Shown here: in pieces, positions 42,266 through 50,598 of the stretch
Position numbering within the stretch: the first letter of the stretch is position 1
Layout of the letters: the number at the start of each line of letters is the position of its first letter
NCBI RefSeq assembly: GCF_000423105.1
Contig: NZ_AUHI01000013.1
Coordinates: forward strand, 1 to 64,000
Source of the DNA: Halalkalibacillus halophilus DSM 18494
GTDB lineage: Bacteria > Bacillota > Bacilli > Bacillales > Alkalibacillaceae
Reading direction: 5' to 3'
Length of the DNA: 64,000 nt
Position numbers and translations under genes: made by a program
The notes under the pieces: model-generated
What the model was told of the DNA's origin: nothing
Seen by the model: the letters and a program-made list of their open reading frames with translations, nothing else
The model's database searches: none

Positions 42266-43570
42266 TTATTCAGTAATTGTAGATCTAATTAAACTAGGTG
42301 CTTCTACTTCATGTTCAACAATTTGTATATTATCTAATAATTTTGCCTCAATCGAAGAGACATCTTCTTGATTAGCATAAATTGTTAACAAGGATTCACC
42401 TGTTTTTACATAATCACCAATTTTCTTATGCAGTTTCAAACCAACAGCTAAATCAATTTCTGAATCTTTCGTTTGTCTTCCAGCACCTAATAACATCGCT
42501 GCATTTCCAATCTCATCTGCCACAATCTCTTCTACATAACCACTACTTTTAGAAGCTAATTCAATTTTGAATTTTGCTTGTGGTAGTTTATCAGGAGAAT
42601 CTACGACCGTAGGATCTCCACCTTGGGAAGATAAAAATACTTTTAATGTTTCTAATGCTGAACCATCTTCAATTGCTTTTTCAAGAAGTTTACGTGCTTC
42701 TTCAATCGAATCTGCTTTGCCACCAACGACCACCATTTGGCTTGCGAGTGTTAAGGATAACTCCGTAAGATCTTCTGGACCATGCCCCTTTAACGTTTCA
42801 ATAGCTTCTTCTACTTCTAGAGCATTACCTATAGCATGACCTAATGGTTGACTCATATCACTAATAACTGCCATTGTATTTCGACCAACATTGTTACCAA
42901 TCGACACCATAGCTTTAGCTAACTCAACCGATTCTGATTCCTCTTTCATAAATGCTCCTGCACCAGTTTTAACATCTAATACAATTGCATCAGCTCCGGC
43001 TGCGATTTTCTTACTCATGATAGAGCTTGCAATTAACGGAATGGAATTCACCGTTGCAGTTACATCTCTTAAACCGTATAGTTTTTTATCTGCAGGGGTT
43101 AGGTTTCCGGATTGACCTATTACTGAAATTTTATTTTCATTTACAAGCTTAATAAATTCTTCATTAGTAATCTCAACATGAAATCCAGGTACTGCTTCAA
43201 GTTTGTCAATCGTTCCACCAGTGTGACCGAGACCTCTACCACTCATTTTAGCTACTGGAACACCAACAGAAGCTACAAGCGGAGCTAATACTAACGTTGT
43301 CGTATCACCAACTCCACCTGTTGAATGCTTATCTACTTTAATTCCTTCAATTGCTGAAAGGTCAATAGTGTCACCAGATTCTGCCATGGCAACTGTTAAG
43401 GTAGCACGTTCGTCTTCAGTCATGCCGTTAAAATAAATAGCCATTGATAATGCACTTGCTTGGTAATCTGGAATAGATCCATCAGTATATCCGGTAACAA
43501 AGAAATTAATCTCTTCTGTTGTTAATTCGTGTCCGTCTCTTTTCTTCGCAATAATGTCATACATTCGCAT
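42266..43570 (-). CDS. pdp: Pyrimidine-nucleoside phosphorylase
   Basis: Phosphorolysis of uridine, deoxyuridine and thymidine to base and (deoxy)ribose 1-phosphate for salvage. The phosphate and nucleoside site is seen in DKHSTGGVGDTTTLVLAPLVA and KMSGRGLGHTGGTIDKLE, with LRDVTATVNSIPLIASSIMSKK further on. Length 434 is normal. GGAGGAA precedes the ATG. It is the last gene of deoB-pupG-pdp. Confidence 0.95.
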   Translation of the reverse strand: MRMYDIIAKKRDGHELTTEEINFFVTGYTDGSIPDYQASALSMAIYFNGMTEDERATLTVAMAESGDTIDLSAIEGIKVDKHSTGGVGDTTTLVLAPLVASVGVPVAKMSGRGLGHTGGTIDKLEAVPGFHVEITNEEFIKLVNENKISVIGQSGNLTPADKKLYGLRDVTATVNSIPLIASSIMSKKIAAGADAIVLDVKTGAGAFMKEESESVELAKAMVSIGNNVGRNTMAVISDMSQPLGHAIGNALEVEEAIETLKGHGPEDLTELSLTLASQMVVVGGKADSIEEARKLLEKAIEDGSALETLKVFLSSQGGDPTVVDSPDKLPQAKFKIELASKSSGYVEEIVADEIGNAAMLLGAGRQTKDSEIDLAVGLKLHKKIGDYVKTGESLLTIYANQEDVSSIEAKLLDNIQIVEHEVEAPSLIRSTITE

Positions 43571-43585
43571 GGTTTATTCCTCCAC

Positions 43586-44398
43586 TTATACATTCTTAAT
43601 TATTTCTTTAACTAACTCGATAAACTCTTCTCTTACTTTTTCTGTTGTTTCAATTACCTCATCATGAGACAGGGGTTGATCTAAAATGCCAGCTGCCATA
43701 TTAGAAATGCAGGAAATTCCTAACACACGTACACCTGCATGATTAGCTACTATCACTTCTGGAACGGTAGACATACCAACAGCATCCCCACCTAGAGTTC
43801 GCAACATCTTTATTTCACTTCCTGTTTCATATGTTGGTCCGCTATTTCCGACATACACACCTTCTTGTACTTTGTATCCTAACTGATCTGCTGCCTTCTT
43901 TGCTATTTCGATCAATGCTGGATCATATGCTTGAGACATATCCGGAAAACGAGGTCCTATTTCATCTTGATTCTCTCCAATTAATGGATTGTCCCCGATC
44001 ATATTAAGATGATCGTTAATAAGCATAAGGTCGCCAGGGTTAAAACTCTCATTTATTCCGCCAGCAGCATTTGTTACAACTAACTTTTCGATACCAAGAA
44101 GTTTCATCACTCGTACTGGAAAGGTTACTTGTTGCAACGAATAACCTTCATAATAATGAAAACGACCTTGCATCGCAATCACTTTTTTCCCTTGTAGTGT
44201 ACCAAACACTAACTGTCCTTTGTGGCCTTCCACAGTAGAAGTTGGAAAATGAGGAATATCACTATAGGATATAGCAACTGCATCTTCTATTTCATTTGCC
44301 AAGACACCTAGTCCAGAACCTAAAATCATACCTATTTCCGGCGTCTCACCATTTAGTTTATTGGAAACAAATTGTTTTGAATCTTGTAGTTTTTCCAT
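43586..44398 (-). CDS. pupG: Purine-nucleoside phosphorylase
   Basis: Trimeric family enzyme (270 residues) splitting guanosine and inosine. GSGLG near 29, RFHYYEGY, TNAAGGIN and the C-terminal block with GMSTVPEVIVANHAGV are diagnostic of the PNP family with phosphate- and purine-binding residues. AAAGGAG precedes the ATG. It lies between deoB and pdp. Confidence 0.95.
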   Translation of the reverse strand: MEKLQDSKQFVSNKLNGETPEIGMILGSGLGVLANEIEDAVAISYSDIPHFPTSTVEGHKGQLVFGTLQGKKVIAMQGRFHYYEGYSLQQVTFPVRVMKLLGIEKLVVTNAAGGINESFNPGDLMLINDHLNMIGDNPLIGENQDEIGPRFPDMSQAYDPALIEIAKKAADQLGYKVQEGVYVGNSGPTYETGSEIKMLRTLGGDAVGMSTVPEVIVANHAGVRVLGISCISNMAAGILDQPLSHDEVIETTEKVREEFIELVKEIIKNV

Positions 44399-44417
44399 TA
44401 TATCGCTAACTCCTTTT

Positions 44418-45593
44418 CTACTTAATATCTTTTAAAAAGCTTGTACCAAATTTCGGCATTTGAGTCTTGAAATTCTCTGCAACTGTAGCACCAATATCTG
44501 CAAATGTTTTGCGAATAGGTAATTCCTTACCCTCTTGAATACCATTGTGGAATGCTAAAAGTGGAACATACTCTCTTGTATGGTCTGTCCCATGATGTAT
44601 CGGATCATTTCCATGGTCAGCTGTTAATATTAATAAATCGTCATCTTTTAATTTGTTTAAAACTTCCGGTAGACGTTCATCAAAATCTTCCAAAGCTTTT
44701 CCGTAACCTTCTGGATCTCTACGATGGCCAAACTTTGCATCAAAGTCGACTAAATTCAAGAAGTTTAAACCATTAAAATCCTCATCCATAGAAGCTACTA
44801 ACTTCTCCATGCCATCTGTATTATCATCTGTACGTATTGATTTGGTAACACCTTCATTATCGTAAATGTCAGAGATCTTCCCTAAAGCGATTACATCGAA
44901 GCCATCATCTTCTAAATCATTCATCACTGTTCTTCCAAATGGTTTTAATGCATAGTCATGACGATTGGTTGTACGTTCGAATTCACCATTTTCACCCTTA
45001 AACGGACGGGCGATGATTCTACCAATCATATATGGTTCATCCTTTGTGATTTCCCTAACAAATTCACAAATCTCATGCAATTCTTTTACAGGAACTACAT
45101 CCTCATGAGCAGCAATTTGAAGGACGGAATCAGCACTTGTATACACGATTAAATCGCCTGTATTTATATGATGTTCTCCAAGTTCCTTAATAATTTCAGT
45201 ACCAGAAGCGGGTTTATTTCCAACGATGTTTCTTCCCGTATGCTCTTCAATTTGTTTCACTAAACCATCTGGAAAGCCATCTGGAAAAGTTCGAAATGGT
45301 TGATCAATATTCAAACCCATAATCTCCCAGTGACCAGTCATCGTATCTTTACCGACTGAAGCTTCTTCCATCTTCGTATAATGAGCTAATGGTGAATCAG
45401 CTTTTACAATACCATCCACTTCACGTATATTACTTAATCCTAATTTGCCCATGTTAGGCATAGTCAGACCATTCATATGAGCAGCGATATGCCCTAATGT
45501 ATCTGCCCCTTCATCGTTAAAATCTTTTGCGTCAGGTGCTTCACCAATCCCAACTGAATCCATAACGATTAAAAACACTCTTTTAAAAGTCAT
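44418..45593 (-). CDS. deoB: Phosphopentomutase
   Basis: Converts (deoxy)ribose 1-phosphate released by the two phosphorylases into the 5-phosphate. It is an alkaline-phosphatase superfamily metalloenzyme: the catalytic loop includes GKDTMTGHWE with its phosphorylated Thr, and metal ligands lie in MDSVGIGEAPD and LTADHGNDPIHHGTDHTRE. Length 391 is typical. It is the first gene of the nucleoside salvage operon; GGAGGTTG precedes the ATG. Confidence 0.96.
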   Translation of the reverse strand: MTFKRVFLIVMDSVGIGEAPDAKDFNDEGADTLGHIAAHMNGLTMPNMGKLGLSNIREVDGIVKADSPLAHYTKMEEASVGKDTMTGHWEIMGLNIDQPFRTFPDGFPDGLVKQIEEHTGRNIVGNKPASGTEIIKELGEHHINTGDLIVYTSADSVLQIAAHEDVVPVKELHEICEFVREITKDEPYMIGRIIARPFKGENGEFERTTNRHDYALKPFGRTVMNDLEDDGFDVIALGKISDIYDNEGVTKSIRTDDNTDGMEKLVASMDEDFNGLNFLNLVDFDAKFGHRRDPEGYGKALEDFDERLPEVLNKLKDDDLLILTADHGNDPIHHGTDHTREYVPLLAFHNGIQEGKELPIRKTFADIGATVAENFKTQMPKFGTSFLKDIK

Positions 45594-45667
45594 CTTTTTT
45601 CAACCTCCATTTAAATACTACATGCACCAAATTTAGTGCCTATAAAATATAACACAGATGAATTAAT

Positions 45668-46555
45668 TTATGCACGTGGATGAAAATCTTTATATATATC
45701 CTTTAATCTTGCTTTAGAAACATGCGTGTAAATTTGTGTCGTCGAAATGTCTACATGACCTAACATCTCTTGCACTGCTCTTAAATCAGCCCCATTTTCT
45801 AACAAGTGTGTAGCAAAAGAATGTCTTAGCATATGAGGTGTTATTTCCTTATGAATCTCTTGTTTGATCGCAAGTCCTTTTAAAACCTTCCAAAATCCTT
45901 GTCTTCCCATTGGTCTACCATGATGATTGAGAAATAGTTGATCATATGATTGATGTTTTAATAGCATTGGCCGTGCATGTTCTACGTAATCTTCAATAGC
46001 TTTTTGAGCATGTTTTCCTAAAGGGACAATACGCTCTTTCCCCCCTTTACCTGTGATTCGTACAAACCCCATTAATAAATGAAGATCCTCCGTTTTCAGT
46101 GACAAGAGTTCAGAAATTCTAAGTCCCGTTGCGTAGAGTGTTTCAAGCATTGCCTTATTTCTTACATCAATAGGTTTGTCCCCTTGTACATCCAAAAGTA
46201 ATTCTACCTCTTGGTTTGTTAAGACTTTTGGCAGCTTTCTTTCTTGTTTGGGGCTTTCAACGTGCATCGTAGCATCCGTTTTCAACCCATATTCTCTGAT
46301 TAAGAATTGGTGAAAGGAACGTAGAGAGCTTAGAATCCTTGCCCGGCTAGCTGGTGATTTTCCTTCATGGTGAAGCGCATTAAGATATGATCTTATATGA
46401 GATCGATCTACCATCTCCCATTTATCTATTTTCGATTGATCCACGGTATATTGATAATATTTTTTCAAATCTCTTTCATATGCTTGAATGGAATTATTAG
46501 CTAATCCTCTTTCAATTTTTAAGAAGTGTATATAATCCTGAATTTCTTCTTTCAT
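45668..46555 (-). CDS. xerD: Tyrosine recombinase XerD
   Basis: Site-specific recombinase that resolves chromosome dimers at dif. The N-terminal core-binding domain (about 1-90) is followed by the catalytic domain with the R-K-H-R-H-Y set: ATGLRISELL, GKGGKERIVP, HMLRHSFATHLLENGADLR, GHVDISTTQIYTHV. Length 295 matches XerD. The start at 46555 follows GGAGGAGG; a GTG inside that site begins the longer frame and is rejected. Confidence 0.95.
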   Translation of the reverse strand: MKEEIQDYIHFLKIERGLANNSIQAYERDLKKYYQYTVDQSKIDKWEMVDRSHIRSYLNALHHEGKSPASRARILSSLRSFHQFLIREYGLKTDATMHVESPKQERKLPKVLTNQEVELLLDVQGDKPIDVRNKAMLETLYATGLRISELLSLKTEDLHLLMGFVRITGKGGKERIVPLGKHAQKAIEDYVEHARPMLLKHQSYDQLFLNHHGRPMGRQGFWKVLKGLAIKQEIHKEITPHMLRHSFATHLLENGADLRAVQEMLGHVDISTTQIYTHVSKARLKDIYKDFHPRA

Positions 46556-46590
46556 TTTACCTACCTCCTCCACAAGAAATTTAGATGAAA

Positions 46591-46620
46591 AAGACCTTTT
46601 CTTCTTTTAGAAAAGGTCTT
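46591..46620 (-). terminator. Terminator after fur
   Basis: Perfect 10-bp inverted repeat AAGACCTTTT / AAAAGGTCTT with a 10-base loop, followed by T-rich DNA on the minus strand. It lies 10 bp past the fur stop. Confidence 0.9.
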
Positions 46621-46630
46621 ATGTATATAC

Positions 46631-47080
46631 TTATTTATTGTTTTCATTCTGACATTTATCACAAATACCGTGAAATGTAAGGCGGTGATCCTTCACATGA
46701 AAATTCCAACGGCTTTCAATAATTTTCTCAACATCGCCAAGTAAATCTTCTTCTATTTCAGTTACTGAACCACATTCAACACATACGAGGTGGTGATGAA
46801 AATGTTCAGCGCCCTCTTTTCTTAAGTCGTAACGTGACACTCCATCTCCGAAATTTATTTTATCAACTACTTTTAACTCTGATAATAATTCTAATGTACG
46901 ATATACAGTAGCTAAACCAATTTCTGGAGCCTTATCTTTAACGAGGAGGTAAACATCTTCAGCACTTAAATGATCTTCTTCATGCTCTAATAAAACTCTA
47001 ACAGTTGCTTCTCTTTGTGGTGTCAATTTATAACTTTGAGAGTGCAGTTGTTTTTTTATAGCTTCCATTCGATTCTCCAC
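46631..47080 (-). CDS. fur: Ferric uptake regulator Fur
   Basis: Iron-responsive repressor, 149 residues. The winged helix includes PEIGLATVYRTLELL, and the dimer/metal domain has HFHHHLVCVECG and a second CxxC (CDKC) forming the structural zinc site. The start is a GTG at 47080, giving ENRMEAIKKQL directly after the initiator, as in B. subtilis Fur; AGGGGAGAG is upstream. Fur paralogues PerR and Zur are distinguished by its close match to B. subtilis Fur and by position between spoIIM and xerD. Confidence 0.94.
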   Translation of the reverse strand: MENRMEAIKKQLHSQSYKLTPQREATVRVLLEHEEDHLSAEDVYLLVKDKAPEIGLATVYRTLELLSELKVVDKINFGDGVSRYDLRKEGAEHFHHHLVCVECGSVTEIEEDLLGDVEKIIESRWNFHVKDHRLTFHGICDKCQNENNK

Positions 47081-47112
47081 CAAAATTCTCTCCCCTCGTA
47101 ACTTACTACTTC

Positions 47113-47157
47113 ATTATAAAAAAGGGAAAGAACGGTGTCAAATTATAATGATTATAA
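47113..47157 (-). promoter_or_regulatory. Sigma-A promoter of fur with adjacent PerR box
   Basis: On the minus strand TTGACA (47141-47136), exactly 17 bases, TATAAT (47118-47113): both boxes are perfect. The palindrome TTATAATGATTATAA (47143-47157) abuts the -35 box and matches the published B. subtilis PerR consensus TTATAATNATTATAA at every position. In B. subtilis fur is itself repressed by PerR, so this control is probably conserved. Confidence 0.85.
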
Positions 47158-47195
47158 TTTATTATTTAATAATTATTATCAAATAATATTAATTA

Positions 47196-47819
47196 TTATT
47201 GAAGGTACATCATGAGCGAGCTAGAAATGAAGGCTTCAATAAACGACCCAATGATAATCAGTATAAATGCTATTAAATATGTTTTAGCATACATAAGCAG
47301 GTATGGAGAAATAGTTTGTTTTTTGGAATTGTTTATAAACAGAGCCTGGACTACTTGGATAGAAAAGATCATACTACTCGCAGCAATAAATATATAAGCT
47401 GGAATAATCACTAAATTCTGAGGAGCAATACTAACTGTGGATAATAAGAACCCGTTCCACGCTAATTGCTGAACTAGAAATCCAACCGTAAATCCAATTA
47501 CACAACCTTTTAAAAATATAAGAAACCAAACTACTGGTAAACCAATGAAAGACAAACCAAATAAAAATAAAAACAAACTATACTTACCGTGAGTCATTAA
47601 AGCAGAATAGAATAAATCAAGCTTGTTTTGTTCCGATTCGCCCATTACATTAAAATATTGTTCAATAAAAAAATAAAGGTCCTGTGATTGTATAAAGGTC
47701 AAACTACTAACTAATAGGGATCCAAAAATTATACCGATAATTAGTAAAGTAAATAAAAATACAAACATAGGTTCATTTAACCGAATTGGTAGCTTTATGT
47801 TTTTTAATAATTGCTTCAT
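47196..47819 (-). CDS. spoIIM: Stage II sporulation protein M
   Basis: Membrane subunit of the SpoIIDMP peptidoglycan-degrading complex that drives engulfment. It has 207 residues with about five hydrophobic helices, including the family segment FLIFLKGCVIGFTVGFLVQQ. AGGAGG precedes a TTG and then an ATG; the ATG is used here. Position upstream of fur is as in B. subtilis. Confidence 0.92.
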   Translation of the reverse strand: MKQLLKNIKLPIRLNEPMFVFLFTLLIIGIIFGSLLVSSLTFIQSQDLYFFIEQYFNVMGESEQNKLDLFYSALMTHGKYSLFLFLFGLSFIGLPVVWFLIFLKGCVIGFTVGFLVQQLAWNGFLLSTVSIAPQNLVIIPAYIFIAASSMIFSIQVVQALFINNSKKQTISPYLLMYAKTYLIAFILIIIGSFIEAFISSSLMMYLQ

Positions 47820-47903
47820 CAATAGTAGACCTCCTGATTATCGTAATCTATTAAAGATTATGAAACAGGAGATTAGAGTAGAACATAATGTTCTGATTAA
47901 AAT

Positions 47904-48455
47904 CTACTTTGTTTTCCAATCGTGTAATAAAAGATAATAAATTGCTTGAATTGTCTTTGCGTCATGAATTCTTTCTTCAGTAATTAATTGCATAGCTTCC
48001 TTTTGATCTACTTCCACAACGTCAACAAATTCATCCTCATCTCCCACATCAGCTCCTACTACAAGCTGGATTTGATTAGCTTTATAAATATAAATGATTT
48101 CGTCAGCAAACCCTGGGGAAGTGTAATAAGAAATCAAATAATCCACTGAATCAGCTTTGTACGCCGTTTCCTCTTCTAATTCTCTCAATGCAGTGGTTGC
48201 AGGAGTCTCGTTTTTCTCAATTTTTCCTGCGGGAATCTCTAGTATACTCTTTTCCAGCGGTTTTCTGTACTGCTCTACTAGAACAAGTTTACCCTCTTCT
48301 GTAAGAGCAATAACAGCAACTGCTCCAGGGTGGGTAACCAATTCCCTCTTAGATGTTTTACCATTTGGCAATTGAACTTCATCGACTTGGAGGTCTATTA
48401 CCTTTCCTTTATATATCTCGTTTGTACTCATTGTTTTTTCTTCATATCTTTTCAT
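47904..48455 (-). CDS. nudF: ADP-ribose pyrophosphatase (Nudix hydrolase)
   Basis: Hydrolyses ADP-ribose to AMP and ribose 5-phosphate. The Nudix box starts at GKIEKNE near residue 77 and continues to REL-EEETAY. The usual Gly in the last triplet (TGY in relatives) is Ala here, while the metal-binding Glu residues are kept. YTSPGFADEIIYIY and HPGAVAVIAL are typical of NudF. Length 183 is normal. Confidence 0.93.
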   Translation of the reverse strand: MKRYEEKTMSTNEIYKGKVIDLQVDEVQLPNGKTSKRELVTHPGAVAVIALTEEGKLVLVEQYRKPLEKSILEIPAGKIEKNETPATTALRELEEETAYKADSVDYLISYYTSPGFADEIIYIYKANQIQLVVGADVGDEDEFVDVVEVDQKEAMQLITEERIHDAKTIQAIYYLLLHDWKTK

Positions 48456-48504
48456 TTTAGCACCTACTTTCTAGTGATATAAAACTCGTGTTCTAGCTTA
48501 TTAG

Positions 48505-48533
48505 TTGTATTCCAAATTTTTAATTTTTACAAT
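48505..48533 (+). promoter_or_regulatory. Candidate sigma-A promoter of the aldo/keto reductase gene
   Basis: TTGTAT (48505-48510), 17 bases, TACAAT (48528-48533), 23 bases before the start codon. Confidence 0.55.
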
Positions 48534-48556
48534 ATCATTTAAGGAGGCATTTAACT

Positions 48557-49477
48557 ATGAAAAAAAGAACACTAGGTCATTCCGAATTAAAAGTATCAGA
48601 GATTGGACTTGGATGCATGAACCTTGGAGATTCTCAATCAAATGCAAATGAGGTCATTTCTACCGCAATAGAACATGGAATTAACTATATTGATACGGCA
48701 GATTTATACGGTTTCGGAAATAATGAGAAGATTGTTGGGAAAGCACTTCAAGGTAAAAGAGACCAAGTCATTTTAGCCACAAAAGGTGGTAACAACTTTG
48801 ATGCTTCTAGCCAAGATTGGACTTGGGACCCTTCAAAAACCCATATCAAAAACGCTATTAAAGACAGTTTATCACGACTTGGCGTTGATTATGTAGATGT
48901 ATATCAACTACATGGGGGAACAATAGAAGATCCGACAGAGGAAACAATTGAAGCCTTTGAAGAAATTCAACAAGAAGGTCTAATTAAATACTATGGAATC
49001 TCCTCTATCCGCCCAAATGTAATAAACAAGTTCATAGAAAAATCAAATATAACTAGTATCATGATGCAATACAGTTTACTAGACCAACGACCAGAAGAGT
49101 TTTTCTCACAAATTAGCCAAGCAGGAATATCAGTAGTCGCTCGAGGAGCACTTGGAAAAGGCATGTTAACGTCCAATGCAATCAAACAATTAGAACGGAA
49201 AGGCAAAGACGGATTTTTAGATTATGATTATGACAAATTAAGAGAAAATATTAACCAATTACTTTCGGTAGCAGAAAAAGAGGGAGTCTCCGCTCAATCA
49301 CTTGCTATTCACTATACACTGCATAATCAAGTAGTAGGAAGTTTAGTATTAGGAGCGAGTGGTCGAGATCAAGTTCTGGAAAATATAAAAGCATATAAGG
49401 AGCAACCATCCGAATCCTCCATTGAACAACTAGAATCTATTTTTAAACCGAATTATTATGAGAATCATCGTGAGTAA
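48557..49477 (+). CDS. yqkF: Aldo/keto reductase (YqkF-like)
   Basis: NADPH-dependent reductase of the aldo/keto superfamily, 306 residues, TIM barrel. The catalytic tetrad is visible: Asp in YIDTADLYG, Tyr of the same block, Lys in LATKGG and His in VYQLHGG. AAGGAGG precedes the ATG. B. subtilis YqkF is likewise next to nudF. The physiological substrate is unknown. It is a single-gene unit with its own promoter and terminator. Confidence 0.88.
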   Translation: MKKRTLGHSELKVSEIGLGCMNLGDSQSNANEVISTAIEHGINYIDTADLYGFGNNEKIVGKALQGKRDQVILATKGGNNFDASSQDWTWDPSKTHIKNAIKDSLSRLGVDYVDVYQLHGGTIEDPTEETIEAFEEIQQEGLIKYYGISSIRPNVINKFIEKSNITSIMMQYSLLDQRPEEFFSQISQAGISVVARGALGKGMLTSNAIKQLERKGKDGFLDYDYDKLRENINQLLSVAEKEGVSAQSLAIHYTLHNQVVGSLVLGASGRDQVLENIKAYKEQPSESSIEQLESIFKPNYYENHRE

Positions 49478-49501
49478 ATGAAACTTTCCAACAAACTAAA
49501 G

Positions 49502-49550
49502 AACACCGAACTATCCCTAAGTTACTTGGAAAAAGTTCGGTGTTTTATTT
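49502..49550 (+). terminator. Terminator after yqkF
   Basis: Inverted repeat AACACCGAACT (49502-49512) against AGTTCGGTGTT (49534-49544) with a TTATTT tail on the plus strand. It may also serve the convergent yqjP weakly. Confidence 0.85.
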
Positions 49551-49554
49551 TCGT

Positions 49555-50532
49555 TCACGTTAAGTTACTTAATTCTCTAACTGCCTCATAATAAATCTTA
49601 CCTTCAAAAGTAACTTTATTCACAAAACCTTGATCCTCTAAGAAATCGAGTTGACCAACTGTTTCAGACATCGTTAAACCAAATTGTTTTTCGTAATGCT
49701 TAGGAAATAAGAATTTACATATGGTAAATGGAGTTGCTTGATTTTTCTTTAAAAACTGATGCACATGGCGCGCTCGCTCAGACTGTTTTTGAAGCCGCTT
49801 CTTAATTAACACACTATGACCATTAAATGTTTCACCATGACCAGGCAATATTTCACTAATTTCATACGGTAATAACTTTTTCATAGAATCAATATACGAG
49901 ATTAATGGTTTAGGTCGCTCTTCTCCCAGAGTTTCAGGAGCTTCTAAAATCGGATTAGAAGATATATGAGCTAGTAAATGATCACCGGCAATTAATTGTT
50001 GGGATTTTTCGTTATAAAAAGATAAGTGGCTTTGGGCATGACCAGGTGTCTCTAGTACTTTCCAGTTATTTAAGCCAGGAATATAAGCCCCTTCTTGCAA
50101 TGTGCCCGTCAGCTCCCCTTCCCCACTGAACCTAAGCACGTTTTCTTGTGATTTTTCTATCTTACGAAAAGATTCAGGTACATCGAATTGGTCGTATAAG
50201 GTATGAAAAAAAGTTATATATGAATCTAGAAAAGTTTTGTCTCTACTAATCCATTTATTAACTAGAGGATGACCATATATATGCTGCACATTATAAAAGT
50301 TCTGAATTAATCCAGTGTGATCAGGATGATGGTGAGATAAGACGACTTGGTCTATATCTCTATGATCAATGTCTGCAGCTTTTAATTGTGAAGTTAAGGC
50401 ATCCCATGCATCAGCTGTTCTTACACCAGCATCAAATAGAGTGAGCGCCTCCCCTTTTACCAAATATGCATGTACATCTCCGACTGCATATGGAGTTGGA
50501 ATCGTTATTTTTAGAATCTCTTCCTGTTGCAT
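49555..50532 (-). CDS. yqjP: MBL-fold metallo-hydrolase (YqjP-like)
   Basis: A 325-residue metallo-beta-lactamase fold protein. Zinc ligands are in LSHHHPDHTGL (HxHxDH), ETPGHAQSHLSFY, AGDHLL and LPGHGE. The C-terminal 85 residues form a winged-helix-like part seen in the hydroxyacylglutathione-hydrolase-like subgroup. No signal peptide. It resembles B. subtilis YqjP, whose substrate is not known. Confidence 0.85.
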   Translation of the reverse strand: MQQEEILKITIPTPYAVGDVHAYLVKGEALTLFDAGVRTADAWDALTSQLKAADIDHRDIDQVVLSHHHPDHTGLIQNFYNVQHIYGHPLVNKWISRDKTFLDSYITFFHTLYDQFDVPESFRKIEKSQENVLRFSGEGELTGTLQEGAYIPGLNNWKVLETPGHAQSHLSFYNEKSQQLIAGDHLLAHISSNPILEAPETLGEERPKPLISYIDSMKKLLPYEISEILPGHGETFNGHSVLIKKRLQKQSERARHVHQFLKKNQATPFTICKFLFPKHYEKQFGLTMSETVGQLDFLEDQGFVNKVTFEGKIYYEAVRELSNLT

Positions 50533-50598
50533 TGTATATCCTCCATTTTGCTACGTATTCTATAATTATTATACTACAAAATCATTTGAATGATAATG

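Noticed and set aside
47196..47400. Plus-strand 61-codon frame opposite spoIIM
   Set aside because: It is a shadow of the membrane-protein gene with no ribosome-binding site and no family features.
47880..47894. Possible LexA (SOS) box GAAC...GTTC before spoIIM
   Set aside because: The Bacillus SOS box needs four bases between GAAC and GTTC; here there are five.
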